In this document: in pieces, positions 1 to 6,456 of the stretch
Layout: every line of letters starts with the position of its first letter
Position numbering within the stretch: position 1 is the stretch's first letter
NCBI GenBank assembly: GCA_016929775.1
Contig: JAFGIE010000206.1
Location: forward strand, 1 to 10,914
Direction of reading: 5' to 3'
DNA: 10,914 nt
DNA from: Anaerolineae bacterium
GTDB lineage: Bacteria; Chloroflexota; Anaerolineae; JAFGEY01
Notes under the pieces: model-generated
Database searches by the model: none
The model's input: the letters and a program-made list of their open reading frames with translations, nothing else
What the model was told of the DNA's origin: nothing
Program-made: the position numbers and the translations under genes

Positions 1-519
1 CAGCGCCGCTTCCGTCTTCGGATGCGCCGCTTCCTCATGCTCGAGGTCGGCGAGCGTGACCCGCGCCGCCTGATCGAGGCCCGCGGGCTGCTTCTGGCTG
101 GCCCCGCAGTACGGGCACACGCTCCACCGCGGATGGATCAGCCGCCCGCAGTGTATGCAAGGCTGGCGCAGGCGCACGTGACAGACCGGGCAGACCACAT
201 AGTCGGGCTCGATCGGTTGCTTGCAACCAGGACAGATCTGGCGTTCCTCGATGTCCTGAAGCAGGGCCTCTTCTTCCAACGAACGCTCGTACTTTTCAGC
301 CAGTGTCTCACGCGGACGGAGCAGGAGGTACAACAACGCCCCCAATGGCCCGAGCACGAGGGCCATGAGCGCGGCCAAAAGCTGTGCAAAAGCATCCCGC
401 GAGCGCGAGCGCATGTCGCGGAATGTCCAAATCACGAGGCTGATCCACAGGGCGACCGTGAACGCGCCGGAAAACGCGCTCAAGCCCAGGACGATCAGGC
501 TCACGTTACTCCAGTTCAT
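1..519 (-). CDS. Membrane-anchored double zinc ribbon protein (C-terminus beyond window)
   Basis: The reading frame opens at an ATG at 517-519, five bases after an AGGAGA ribosome binding site, and stays open for 173 codons to the window edge, so the C-terminus is missing. Residues 7-31 and 46-68 are hydrophobic and look like two transmembrane helices. A charged, Glu-rich stretch (69-93) follows, then two zinc ribbons: CPGC at 96-99 with CPVC at 110-113, and CIHC at 121-124 with CPYC at 135-138. All eight cysteines are present. The residues after about 145 are acidic and probably disordered. The layout matches the double-zinc-ribbon (DZR) type of small membrane protein, whose biochemical role is unknown to me. 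It lies 62 bases downstream of the permease fusion on the same strand but has its own promoter, so a shared function is not implied. Confidence 0.85.
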   Translation of the reverse strand, partial: MNWSNVSLIVLGLSAFSGAFTVALWISLVIWTFRDMRSRSRDAFAQLLAALMALVLGPLGALLYLLLRPRETLAEKYERSLEEEALLQDIEERQICPGCKQPIEPDYVVCPVCHVRLRQPCIHCGRLIHPRWSVCPYCGASQKQPAGLDQAARVTLADLEHEEAAHPKTEAAL

Positions 520-550
520 CCAGATCTCCTTTCAGAGAATGTATCGTCCC

Positions 551-580
551 ATTATACCACACAAGCGAGCAAAGGAACAA
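551..580 (-). promoter_or_regulatory. Promoter of the zinc ribbon gene
   Basis: On the minus strand a perfect TATAAT (551-556) is preceded by TGG, which makes an extended -10 element. A TTGTTC -35-like hexamer (575-580) lies 18 bases upstream. Transcription would start near 544, about 25 bases before the ATG at 519. The -35 box ends two bases from the stop codon of the upstream fusion gene, so the zinc ribbon gene can be transcribed independently of it. The 12 bases GTGGTATAATGG recur exactly in the plus-strand promoter near 4551-4562. Confidence 0.7.
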
Positions 581-581
581 A

Positions 582-3500
582 CTAGTACTGCAGCTCTCGC
601 CCCAGGGCCATCAATAGCAGGCTGAGCGCGCGCCCCGCCTCCTCCAGGGTTTCCGCCGAGAGCGTATCTGCCGTATCCACGGGCTGGCGCGACGTCGCCT
701 GCCATCCCTCCCAGCTGAGATAGATCTCGGGCGCCTCTTGCCCGCCCACGCGCCGGCTGCGCTCCTCGAACACGATGCTCAGATCCACCGACTCGTCAGC
801 CGGGCGGGCCCGGACCCCAGCCTGCGACGCCGAGCGCTCCATGAGCTTGGCTAGGCGCCGGCTGCCCAGCGCCGAGTAGACGATCCCATCTCCCTCCCCC
901 GCGGCCAGCCCGCGCAGGTGCACGATCGCCTCCACCTCCAGGTTGCCCACAAAGCCGCGGTGCGCCTGCAGGAACTTGCGCACGTCGGAGGCGACGACCT
1001 CCTCGCCACCCTCCAGGCCCTCTCCGCTGTAGGCGATAAACAGGAAGGTGCGGTAGGGTTGGTAGCCGCTCTCCTGCATGGTCCGCACCGCCTCGATCAT
1101 GACTGCGACGCCGCTGGCGTTGTCGTTCGCCCCGGGATAGACGGTCGCACCTGGACCCGGTGGCGGGTTGTCGTACTGGGCGAGCACGACGATCGCCTGC
1201 TTGCCGATCCCGCCGTAGCGGGTGTCAGAGAGACCGGGCAGATGGCCGATCACATTCCGCACGGATACCCTGTCGCGGACCGTCCCCTCGACCTCCATCC
1301 AGAGGCGGACGTCGGTCAGCGTGTTCACGATCTCGTCTTGCGCGAGCTGCTCCACCTGCCGGCGCAGCTCTGCCACCGACAGCCCCGCGCGCGCCAGCAT
1401 CTGGTCCGCAACCGACCCGGTGATCCACAGTGCCGGCGTGTTTTGCCCCACCTCGCGCCCCGATCCGAACACGTACCAGTGGGGATCGCGCGGCGAGAGG
1501 GTCACCTTGCGCTGGACAGTCGCCTCATCCGGCGCGACCACCAACAGGGCATCGACGTGGACCCGCTCCAGGTATGCAGCATCGAGTGGCGAAAGGACGA
1601 GTGCCACACTCCCCGCCACGTCTTCGTGCGACAGCGCTTTCAAGTACGAGCTGCCGTACGTGGGCTGGACCAATGTCAGCCCGCCGCTGGCGACGATGCG
1701 CAAGAGGCCCTCGGTCCGCCCCATGTTCCGATAGTATGTCGGGAACGCAGCATAGTCCTCGCCGTAGGCCCACGCTGGGCTCTCTCCTCCCACGACCAGG
1801 CCCGGCTCCTCCTCGAGCACCTCAAAGGCGCGCGTACGTTCCTGATAGTACCCCATCGCTTCGCCGCCGGGCTGCAGGCCCAGGGCGCGAAAGCGCGCCG
1901 CGATCTGGTCGGCGGCGTCGTCGAGTCCATCCGTCCCAATCGCGCGCCCCTCCAGAGCCGGGTCCGCCAGGGCGCGCGCCACCTCCAGCGCGCGCTCGCC
2001 GTCGAAAGCGGCGGACTGGCGCCGGTAGTAGGCGATCGCGCCTGTATTAGCCCGTGCCCAGCCCAGCGCGAGCAGCGCGATCACGGCTGCCGCGACCGTG
2101 TAGCGGTTCACGACCCGCGAGAAGCGGATGCCGACGGTCTGCACCATGCGCCGGATGCCCTCGCCAAAGAGGTTGAAGCCCAGGATGGCGACGGTGAAGG
2201 CGGAGGCAGGATAGAGCGCGGTCCAAGGATAGGCCCGTGCGTAGAGGCGGATATTGCTCAACAGGGCGCCCCACTCGGGGACGTCCGAGTAGTGGTAGGG
2301 CGGGGCGTCGATCTGGAGCTCGGCAAAGGCCCCGCCGCCGATAAAGATCCCGACAAAGCCCAACTCGCCGAGCAGCATGAGTGCCGCACCCATCTCCAAC
2401 GCCGCCAGCGAGATCAGCGCCGGCAGCAGGTTGGGCAGCACGTGGCTCCACAGCAGGCGCGCCGTGCGGGTGCCGGTCGCCACCGCACTCTCGATGTAGG
2501 GCCGCACGCGGATCGCCATGACCTCGCTGCGCACGAACTGCATGATCTCCGCCCACCCCACAAAGCTCAGCGCGATCACGAACGGGCTGAGGCCACGCTG
2601 GATGCCCAGGGCCAAGACCAGCGTCATCGCCAGGAGCAACGTGGGAAAGGCGGCGATCACTTCGGCGGCGCCAAGCAGGGCGCGATCGACCCACGTCCCG
2701 CTCAACCAACCGGCGACCGCACCAGCGACGAGGCCGATCGCCAACCGGGCAGAGACAACCAGCGTCGCGAGCAGCATGGTCTGCTGCGCGCCAGCCATGA
2801 CCAGGCTCAGGATGTCGCGGCCCAACACGTCGGTGCCCCACGGGTAAAGGTCGCTCGGGGCAAAGGGCGGGACGAGCAGTGCGCCGTCCACGTACTCGAG
2901 GCCCTGCTTGGTGTACGGGCTGTGAGGCGTCAAAGCCGGGCCCAGCCCGACCACGACCAGCAATCCCAGGACGAGCAGCGCGCCGAGCACAAAGGGCACG
3001 TTGCTGACCGTGCCCCGGACCCACGACCGCCGACGCTCCTCGCGGTACATGTGGCGATCCAGGTCGGCGCCGTTCGAGGCGATCCCGCGCTGCTGCAACG
3101 CTCGCTGGAAGGGACTGCCCGGATCGGCCTGCCCCCGTTCGCGTCGCAGGCGCCGCCAAATCGGCGCGCTACGGATCCCATCCCACGCCTCCAGCGCCAG
3201 TGAACGCAGGATCGCGAGCAGCCCTTCTCGTTCCTGCCGCATCGCCTCTGCCGTGCGCGCGCGCAGCCGCGGGTCGAGCAGCCGATACATGCCCTCCAGC
3301 AGCAGGTTGACGAGGATGAACAGGGCCCCCAGGCTGAGCACCAACGCCAGCGTCATGTCGTCGTCGCGGCGCGCGATCGCCTTGAGCAGGGTAAAGCCAA
3401 CGCCTGTCCAGTTGAAAAAGTACTCGATCACCGGCAGGCTGCTCAGCGAGAAGCGCAGGGACAGGCCGATCGTCGTCAGGATCGGGATCGCCGCATTGCG

Positions 3501-4196
3501 GATCACGTGCTGGACCATGACCGTGCGCTGAGGCAGGCCCTTGCTGTGCGCCGTACGCACGTGGTCCTGTGCCAACACCTGCGCCACGGTGACATAGGTG
3601 ACTCGCGTGATCTGAGCGATCGGACGCGCTGCCAGGACCAGGGCGGGCATGATAATCCGTTTGTCCCACCCGAACCCGCCGACAGGGAGCAGCGGCTGCC
3701 CAAAGGCGCGCGTCCAGCGGATCGCCCCCAGCTGGAGGAGCAGGGCGGCGAAAAAGCTGGGCAGCGAGACCCCGCCGATCGAAAAGAGCAGCGTGACCAG
3801 CGCCCACCCCGAATGCCGACGGCGCGCTGCCCATATCCCGAGAGAGACGCCGATCGCGGCGGCAAGGAACAGGGAGACGGCAAGCAAGCCGAGGCTCTTG
3901 CCCAACAAGCCGGGCACCACGTCGCGCACCGGGACGGTAGCATAGGTCGCGCTGCCCGCCAGGGACTCGCCCAGATCGCCCTTCCACAGTCTGCCCAGGT
4001 ACGCGACTGTCTGCCGCGCGGCGCGCGCCATGGCAGCGCGCAGCGTCCCCCCTTCCGCCAGATCGAGGCCAAACAGGGAGAGATAGGCGATCGTGACCAG
4101 GATCAGCAGGCCGAACAGGATCCGCTGCGCGCCAAACGTCGCCAGCGAGAGGAGCGTATTCTCACGTTCGGTTCGCTGTCGTTTCAGTAGGATCAT
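582..4196 (-). CDS. Fused DppB-like and DppC-like permease with C-terminal M28-like pseudopeptidase domain
   Basis: This 1204-residue protein appears to hold a complete peptide-type ABC importer permease pair in one chain. Residues 24-310 are DppB-like, with six hydrophobic segments and an EAA coupling loop around 211-240 (HVRTAHSKGL). A basic, probably cytoplasmic linker (311-397) follows. Residues 398-685 are DppC-like, with the GTDVLGRDILS signature at 454-464 and a second EAA loop around 566-596. An additional helix (701-713) would place the C-terminus outside the cell. Residues 740-1204 resemble an M28 aminopeptidase with a PA-like insert (about 800-940). GANDNASG at 1022-1029 keeps one metal ligand (Asp1025), but the other four appear lost, so peptidase activity is doubtful. 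I chose the ATG at 4196 because AGGGG lies eight bases upstream; a GTG at 4217 in the same frame has no visible ribosome binding site. The usual first extracellular loop of DppB is shortened. No ATPase or binding protein adjoins it. Confidence 0.85.
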   Translation of the reverse strand: MILLKRQRTERENTLLSLATFGAQRILFGLLILVTIAYLSLFGLDLAEGGTLRAAMARAARQTVAYLGRLWKGDLGESLAGSATYATVPVRDVVPGLLGKSLGLLAVSLFLAAAIGVSLGIWAARRRHSGWALVTLLFSIGGVSLPSFFAALLLQLGAIRWTRAFGQPLLPVGGFGWDKRIIMPALVLAARPIAQITRVTYVTVAQVLAQDHVRTAHSKGLPQRTVMVQHVIRNAAIPILTTIGLSLRFSLSSLPVIEYFFNWTGVGFTLLKAIARRDDDMTLALVLSLGALFILVNLLLEGMYRLLDPRLRARTAEAMRQEREGLLAILRSLALEAWDGIRSAPIWRRLRRERGQADPGSPFQRALQQRGIASNGADLDRHMYREERRRSWVRGTVSNVPFVLGALLVLGLLVVVGLGPALTPHSPYTKQGLEYVDGALLVPPFAPSDLYPWGTDVLGRDILSLVMAGAQQTMLLATLVVSARLAIGLVAGAVAGWLSGTWVDRALLGAAEVIAAFPTLLLAMTLVLALGIQRGLSPFVIALSFVGWAEIMQFVRSEVMAIRVRPYIESAVATGTRTARLLWSHVLPNLLPALISLAALEMGAALMLLGELGFVGIFIGGGAFAELQIDAPPYHYSDVPEWGALLSNIRLYARAYPWTALYPASAFTVAILGFNLFGEGIRRMVQTVGIRFSRVVNRYTVAAAVIALLALGWARANTGAIAYYRRQSAAFDGERALEVARALADPALEGRAIGTDGLDDAADQIAARFRALGLQPGGEAMGYYQERTRAFEVLEEEPGLVVGGESPAWAYGEDYAAFPTYYRNMGRTEGLLRIVASGGLTLVQPTYGSSYLKALSHEDVAGSVALVLSPLDAAYLERVHVDALLVVAPDEATVQRKVTLSPRDPHWYVFGSGREVGQNTPALWITGSVADQMLARAGLSVAELRRQVEQLAQDEIVNTLTDVRLWMEVEGTVRDRVSVRNVIGHLPGLSDTRYGGIGKQAIVVLAQYDNPPPGPGATVYPGANDNASGVAVMIEAVRTMQESGYQPYRTFLFIAYSGEGLEGGEEVVASDVRKFLQAHRGFVGNLEVEAIVHLRGLAAGEGDGIVYSALGSRRLAKLMERSASQAGVRARPADESVDLSIVFEERSRRVGGQEAPEIYLSWEGWQATSRQPVDTADTLSAETLEEAGRALSLLLMALGRELQY

Positions 4197-4217
4197 TGGC
4201 GATGCCCCTGGGCACAC

Positions 4218-4295
4218 CGTTCGTAGTAATCGTTCGGGCTAATCGTTCATAGTAATCATTTATAGTAATCGTTCGTAGTAATCGTTCGTAGTAAC
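4218..4295. repeat. Six tandem copies of a 13-bp repeat
   Basis: Six units of exactly 13 bases abut each other, with consensus CGTTCGTAGTAAT. The units start at 4218, 4231, 4244, 4257, 4270 and 4283. Units 1 and 5 are identical, unit 6 differs at the last base, and units 2-4 carry a few substitutions. The array lies directly upstream of the permease fusion gene and touches its possible GTG start at 4217. On the minus strand, unit 4 reads ATTACTATAAATG, which contains a TATAAA that could act as a -10 element, although no convincing -35 box accompanies it. Confidence 0.9.
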
Positions 4296-4309
4296 TGCTT
4301 TAGCAGTTA
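4292..4309. repeat. Perfect 8-bp stem hairpin at the end of the 13-bp array
   Basis: TAACTGCT at 4292-4299 and AGCAGTTA at 4302-4309 are exact inverse complements separated by TT. The element has the same architecture as the hairpin at 4341-4364 (a short stem closing on CTTTAG or its complement CTAAAG) but a different stem sequence, which suggests related palindromic elements. No T tract follows on either strand, so terminator function is not indicated. Confidence 0.75.
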
Positions 4310-4340
4310 TCCTAAATGGAAAGATGCTACCTTTTTCAAA

Positions 4341-4520
4341 TAGTAACGACTAAAGTCGTTACTACGAACGGATGCTTTCCTTTTTGCAGATACCAAAGAC
4401 TAAAGTCGTTACTACGAACGGATGCTTTGCATTTTGCAGATACCAAAGACTAAAGTCGTTCCTACGAACAGATGCTTTGTGTTTTGCGGATACCAACGAC
4501 CAAGGTCGTGATTACGAACG
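4341..4520. repeat. 50-bp tandem repeat, 3.5 copies, each centred on a small palindrome
   Basis: The repeat has an exact 50-base period, with units starting at 4346, 4396, 4446 and a partial fourth at 4496. Each unit holds a GACTAAAGTC-type palindrome, then TTACTACGAACG or a close variant, then GATGCTTT, a T-rich stretch and GCAGATACCA. The first palindrome extends to perfect 10-base arms, TAGTAACGAC (4341-4350) and GTCGTTACTA (4355-4364). TTACTACGAACG is the reverse complement of the core of the 13-bp array at 4218-4295, so the two arrays face each other. Together with that array they occupy most of the intergenic region between two divergent genes. I see no coding potential here. Confidence 0.9.
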
Positions 4521-4529
4521 GTGGCGCCT

Positions 4530-4560
4530 ATTATACCCCAGATCGCACCCGTGGTATAAT
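4530..4560 (+). promoter_or_regulatory. Extended -10 promoter of the lipoprotein gene within an inverted TATAAT pair
   Basis: A perfect TATAAT at 4555-4560, preceded by TGG, gives an extended -10 box on the plus strand. It would start transcription near 4567, about 30 bases before the ATG at 4597. No good -35 hexamer is visible. GGTATAAT at 4553-4560 is mirrored exactly by ATTATACC at 4530-4537, so the minus strand carries a second TATAAT that could fire toward the permease fusion gene. The inverted pair could equally be a regulator's binding site, which the sequence alone cannot settle. Confidence 0.6.
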
Positions 4561-4596
4561 GGAGCGCGAACCGTGAGACCGAGAAAGGACGCCGCC

Positions 4597-6360
4597 ATGA
4601 TCCGTGGCATTCGCATTGCCCTACTGCTAGCACTCTTCTCAGCCCTGCTGCTGAGCGGCTGCGCCGTCGAGAGCGATCGCAGCGAAAAGCCGGTCGGCGC
4701 GGACTGGAGCCGCGCGCTGCGCCTTGGGCGGGCGACGCTCAAGCAGCCGGTCGCGCTCGCCGTGGATGGCGCGCGCCACGTCCACCTGGTGTGGTACGAC
4801 GGTCAGCTGAACTATGCGCACCTCGACAAAGGGGCGCAGGTCGTGACAAACGCCCCGCTCGCGATCGACACGCCCAACCCGCGCCGCCCCCAGCTCGTGG
4901 TCGACGGCGAGGACAGCGTGCATCTCGCCTGGCTCTCGCGCCGCGAGGGGATCCAGGAGCTGTACCACCAAGCCCTCTATCCTCCCGAGCGCGCCACGGC
5001 GCCGCGCCTGATCAGCGCCGCGGGCGAGGATGTCAGCGGGTTCCGGATCTACCTCGCGCCCAGCGGCGATCTGTCCTTCCTTTGGGCGAGCGTTCGCCCG
5101 GACGGGACGCAGGGCGTGACGCACGCGCGCCTCGCCGACCCGGCAGGGAGGACCCCCCTCGCCCAACCGGGGATCGATCCCGCGGTGCTCGTCGACGCCG
5201 AGGGAACGGTGCACGTCGCCTGGCTCCGGGAGCGGGGCCTCACCGCGCGCGCCCTCTACTATGCCACCCTCGCGGACCAGGGCGCGGGCCCGGCGCTCGC
5301 GCCGGCGGGCGGCGTGCGCGTCGCCGAGTTCGAGTACGGCGAGGGAGCGGTCTACTATGGGCCGGTGATCGGTCGCGACCGCGACGCCGTCTACCTCCTC
5401 TGGGCGGTGCAGAACCTGGGCGGGGGGCTGACGCCAACCGCCGCCTTCTCGTACTATGTCGCTTTCCCGCCGGGCGAGGCGCAGGTGGTCCGCCCCGCGG
5501 CGATCTCGCTGCCCACCACCGACCAACCCGAGTATCAGGGCTATCGGGGTCACGCCGGCTTGAGCCAGCTCGACCTGCTCTCGCCTGCAGACCTGTCGTA
5601 CAGCAGCGAGTTCGTCAGCGCCCCCGCCGTCGTCTCCCTGCCGGGGGGCGATCTGGTCGTCGCCCTGAGCCTGATGACGGCGTCACAGGCGCGCAGCGAG
5701 ATCCAGCTCGCGACCGCCGTGCTGGCAGATCGCGAGCAGGTCGGCTACCAGCTGGCGAGCAGGACCGAGAACGCCTCCCTGGTCCCGTCGATCGCGGCGG
5801 ATGCTGGCGGAGGGCTGCACCTGGCGTGGATCGATACCGCCGGATTCCGGGAATATGACGTCTACTATGCCTCGACCGCCCCAGAGGCGCGCCAGTGGCT
5901 CGACCGCACCAGCCGAGACGATCTGGTGCTCGGCGCGGGGCGGATCGTGTTCGGCGTCTTTTCCGGGGTGGGCCTGCTGCCGATCGCCGGCGTGTGGAGC
6001 TTTCCAGCCCTGATCTTTGTGGTCGCCTTTTTCATCATCACGGGGCAGGAAGAGATGGCGCGCACGCCAACCCGGATCGGGTTCGCGATCGCCGTCGCGA
6101 TCTATGCGGGCATGAAGGTGCTGCTCCTGCCGGGCCTCTTTGCCGGGACGCCCTTCCTCCACGCCGCGCCGCGCAGCTGGGCGGTAGCGATCGGGATCGC
6201 GATCCCGGTGCTGATCCTGCTCGTGGCGCTCGGCGCGACGTGGCTCTATGTGCGGCGCGCCCAGCGCGCCACGATCTTTAAGGCAATCGTGACCATGATC
6301 TTGGTCGACGTCGGGCTGACCCTGGTCCTGTATGCGCCCGGCTTTTTCAGGGGGGCGTAG
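4597..6360 (+). CDS. Lipoprotein with seven-bladed beta-propeller-like domain and C-terminal membrane domain
   Basis: This 587-residue protein starts with a lipoprotein signal peptide (residues 1-21; lipobox LSGC with Cys22). Seven divergent repeats follow, at about 51-76, 97-127, 149-179, 194-225, 254-290, 342-365 and 396-427. The clearest copies read P.L..D..G.VHLAW, then YY..L roughly ten residues later, the pattern of sialidase/BNR-like propeller blades. No catalytic residues of a known enzyme stand out, so ligand or surface binding is more likely than catalysis. The last 140 residues contain four or five hydrophobic segments (about 447-483, 493-515, 527-552, 560-583). The ATG at 4597 follows AAAGGA by seven bases and gives a textbook signal peptide; the frame is open further upstream only because it reads through the repeats. 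It is transcribed divergently from the permease fusion and convergently with the peptide transporter operon. I do not recognise a named family for the full architecture. Confidence 0.85.
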   Translation: MIRGIRIALLLALFSALLLSGCAVESDRSEKPVGADWSRALRLGRATLKQPVALAVDGARHVHLVWYDGQLNYAHLDKGAQVVTNAPLAIDTPNPRRPQLVVDGEDSVHLAWLSRREGIQELYHQALYPPERATAPRLISAAGEDVSGFRIYLAPSGDLSFLWASVRPDGTQGVTHARLADPAGRTPLAQPGIDPAVLVDAEGTVHVAWLRERGLTARALYYATLADQGAGPALAPAGGVRVAEFEYGEGAVYYGPVIGRDRDAVYLLWAVQNLGGGLTPTAAFSYYVAFPPGEAQVVRPAAISLPTTDQPEYQGYRGHAGLSQLDLLSPADLSYSSEFVSAPAVVSLPGGDLVVALSLMTASQARSEIQLATAVLADREQVGYQLASRTENASLVPSIAADAGGGLHLAWIDTAGFREYDVYYASTAPEARQWLDRTSRDDLVLGAGRIVFGVFSGVGLLPIAGVWSFPALIFVVAFFIITGQEEMARTPTRIGFAIAVAIYAGMKVLLLPGLFAGTPFLHAAPRSWAVAIGIAIPVLILLVALGATWLYVRRAQRATIFKAIVTMILVDVGLTLVLYAPGFFRGA

Positions 6361-6364
6361 AAGC

Positions 6365-6397
6365 AGGGACCCGTTCCCTGCGAGGGAACGGGTCCCT
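6365..6397. terminator. Perfect 15-bp hairpin between convergent genes
   Basis: The arms 6365-6379 (AGGGACCCGTTCCCT) and 6383-6397 are exact inverse complements with a three-base GCG loop. The hairpin begins five bases after the stop codon of the propeller lipoprotein. Its position in a convergent gap fits a bidirectional transcription end, but no T tract follows on either strand, so it is not a classical intrinsic terminator. Confidence 0.6.
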
Positions 6398-6400
6398 ACG

Positions 6401-6436
6401 CAGACATCCGATGTCTTCCCAGACATCGGATGTCTG
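6401..6436. terminator. Second perfect hairpin, 16-bp stem, between convergent genes
   Basis: The arms 6401-6416 (CAGACATCCGATGTCT) and 6421-6436 pair perfectly around a TCCC loop. Each arm is itself almost palindromic (AGACAT, CCG, ATGTCT), so the element can fold either as one long hairpin or as two small ones. It lies three bases after the first hairpin and 20 bases past the stop codon of the DppC-like gene on the other strand. It lacks a T tract. Confidence 0.6.
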
Positions 6437-6456
6437 TCACAAGCGCAGCCGTGCGC

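Noticed and set aside
918..3203. A 761-codon open frame on the plus strand opposite the permease fusion
   Set aside because: It is antisense to clear permease and M28-like motifs, is rich in Arg, His, Asp and Gln as expected of a shadow frame in GC-rich DNA, and shows no domain of its own.
4196..4217. GTG at 4217 as the start of the permease fusion
   Set aside because: It abuts the 13-bp array and has no ribosome binding site, while the ATG seven codons later is preceded by AGGGG.
4341..4520. CRISPR array
   Set aside because: The period is exact, but nearly the whole 50-bp unit is conserved, so there are no unique spacers, and no cas genes are present.
4372..4596. An upstream 75-codon extension of the propeller lipoprotein
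   Set aside because: It translates the 50-bp repeats and the promoter, and it would bury the lipoprotein signal peptide that starts at 4597.
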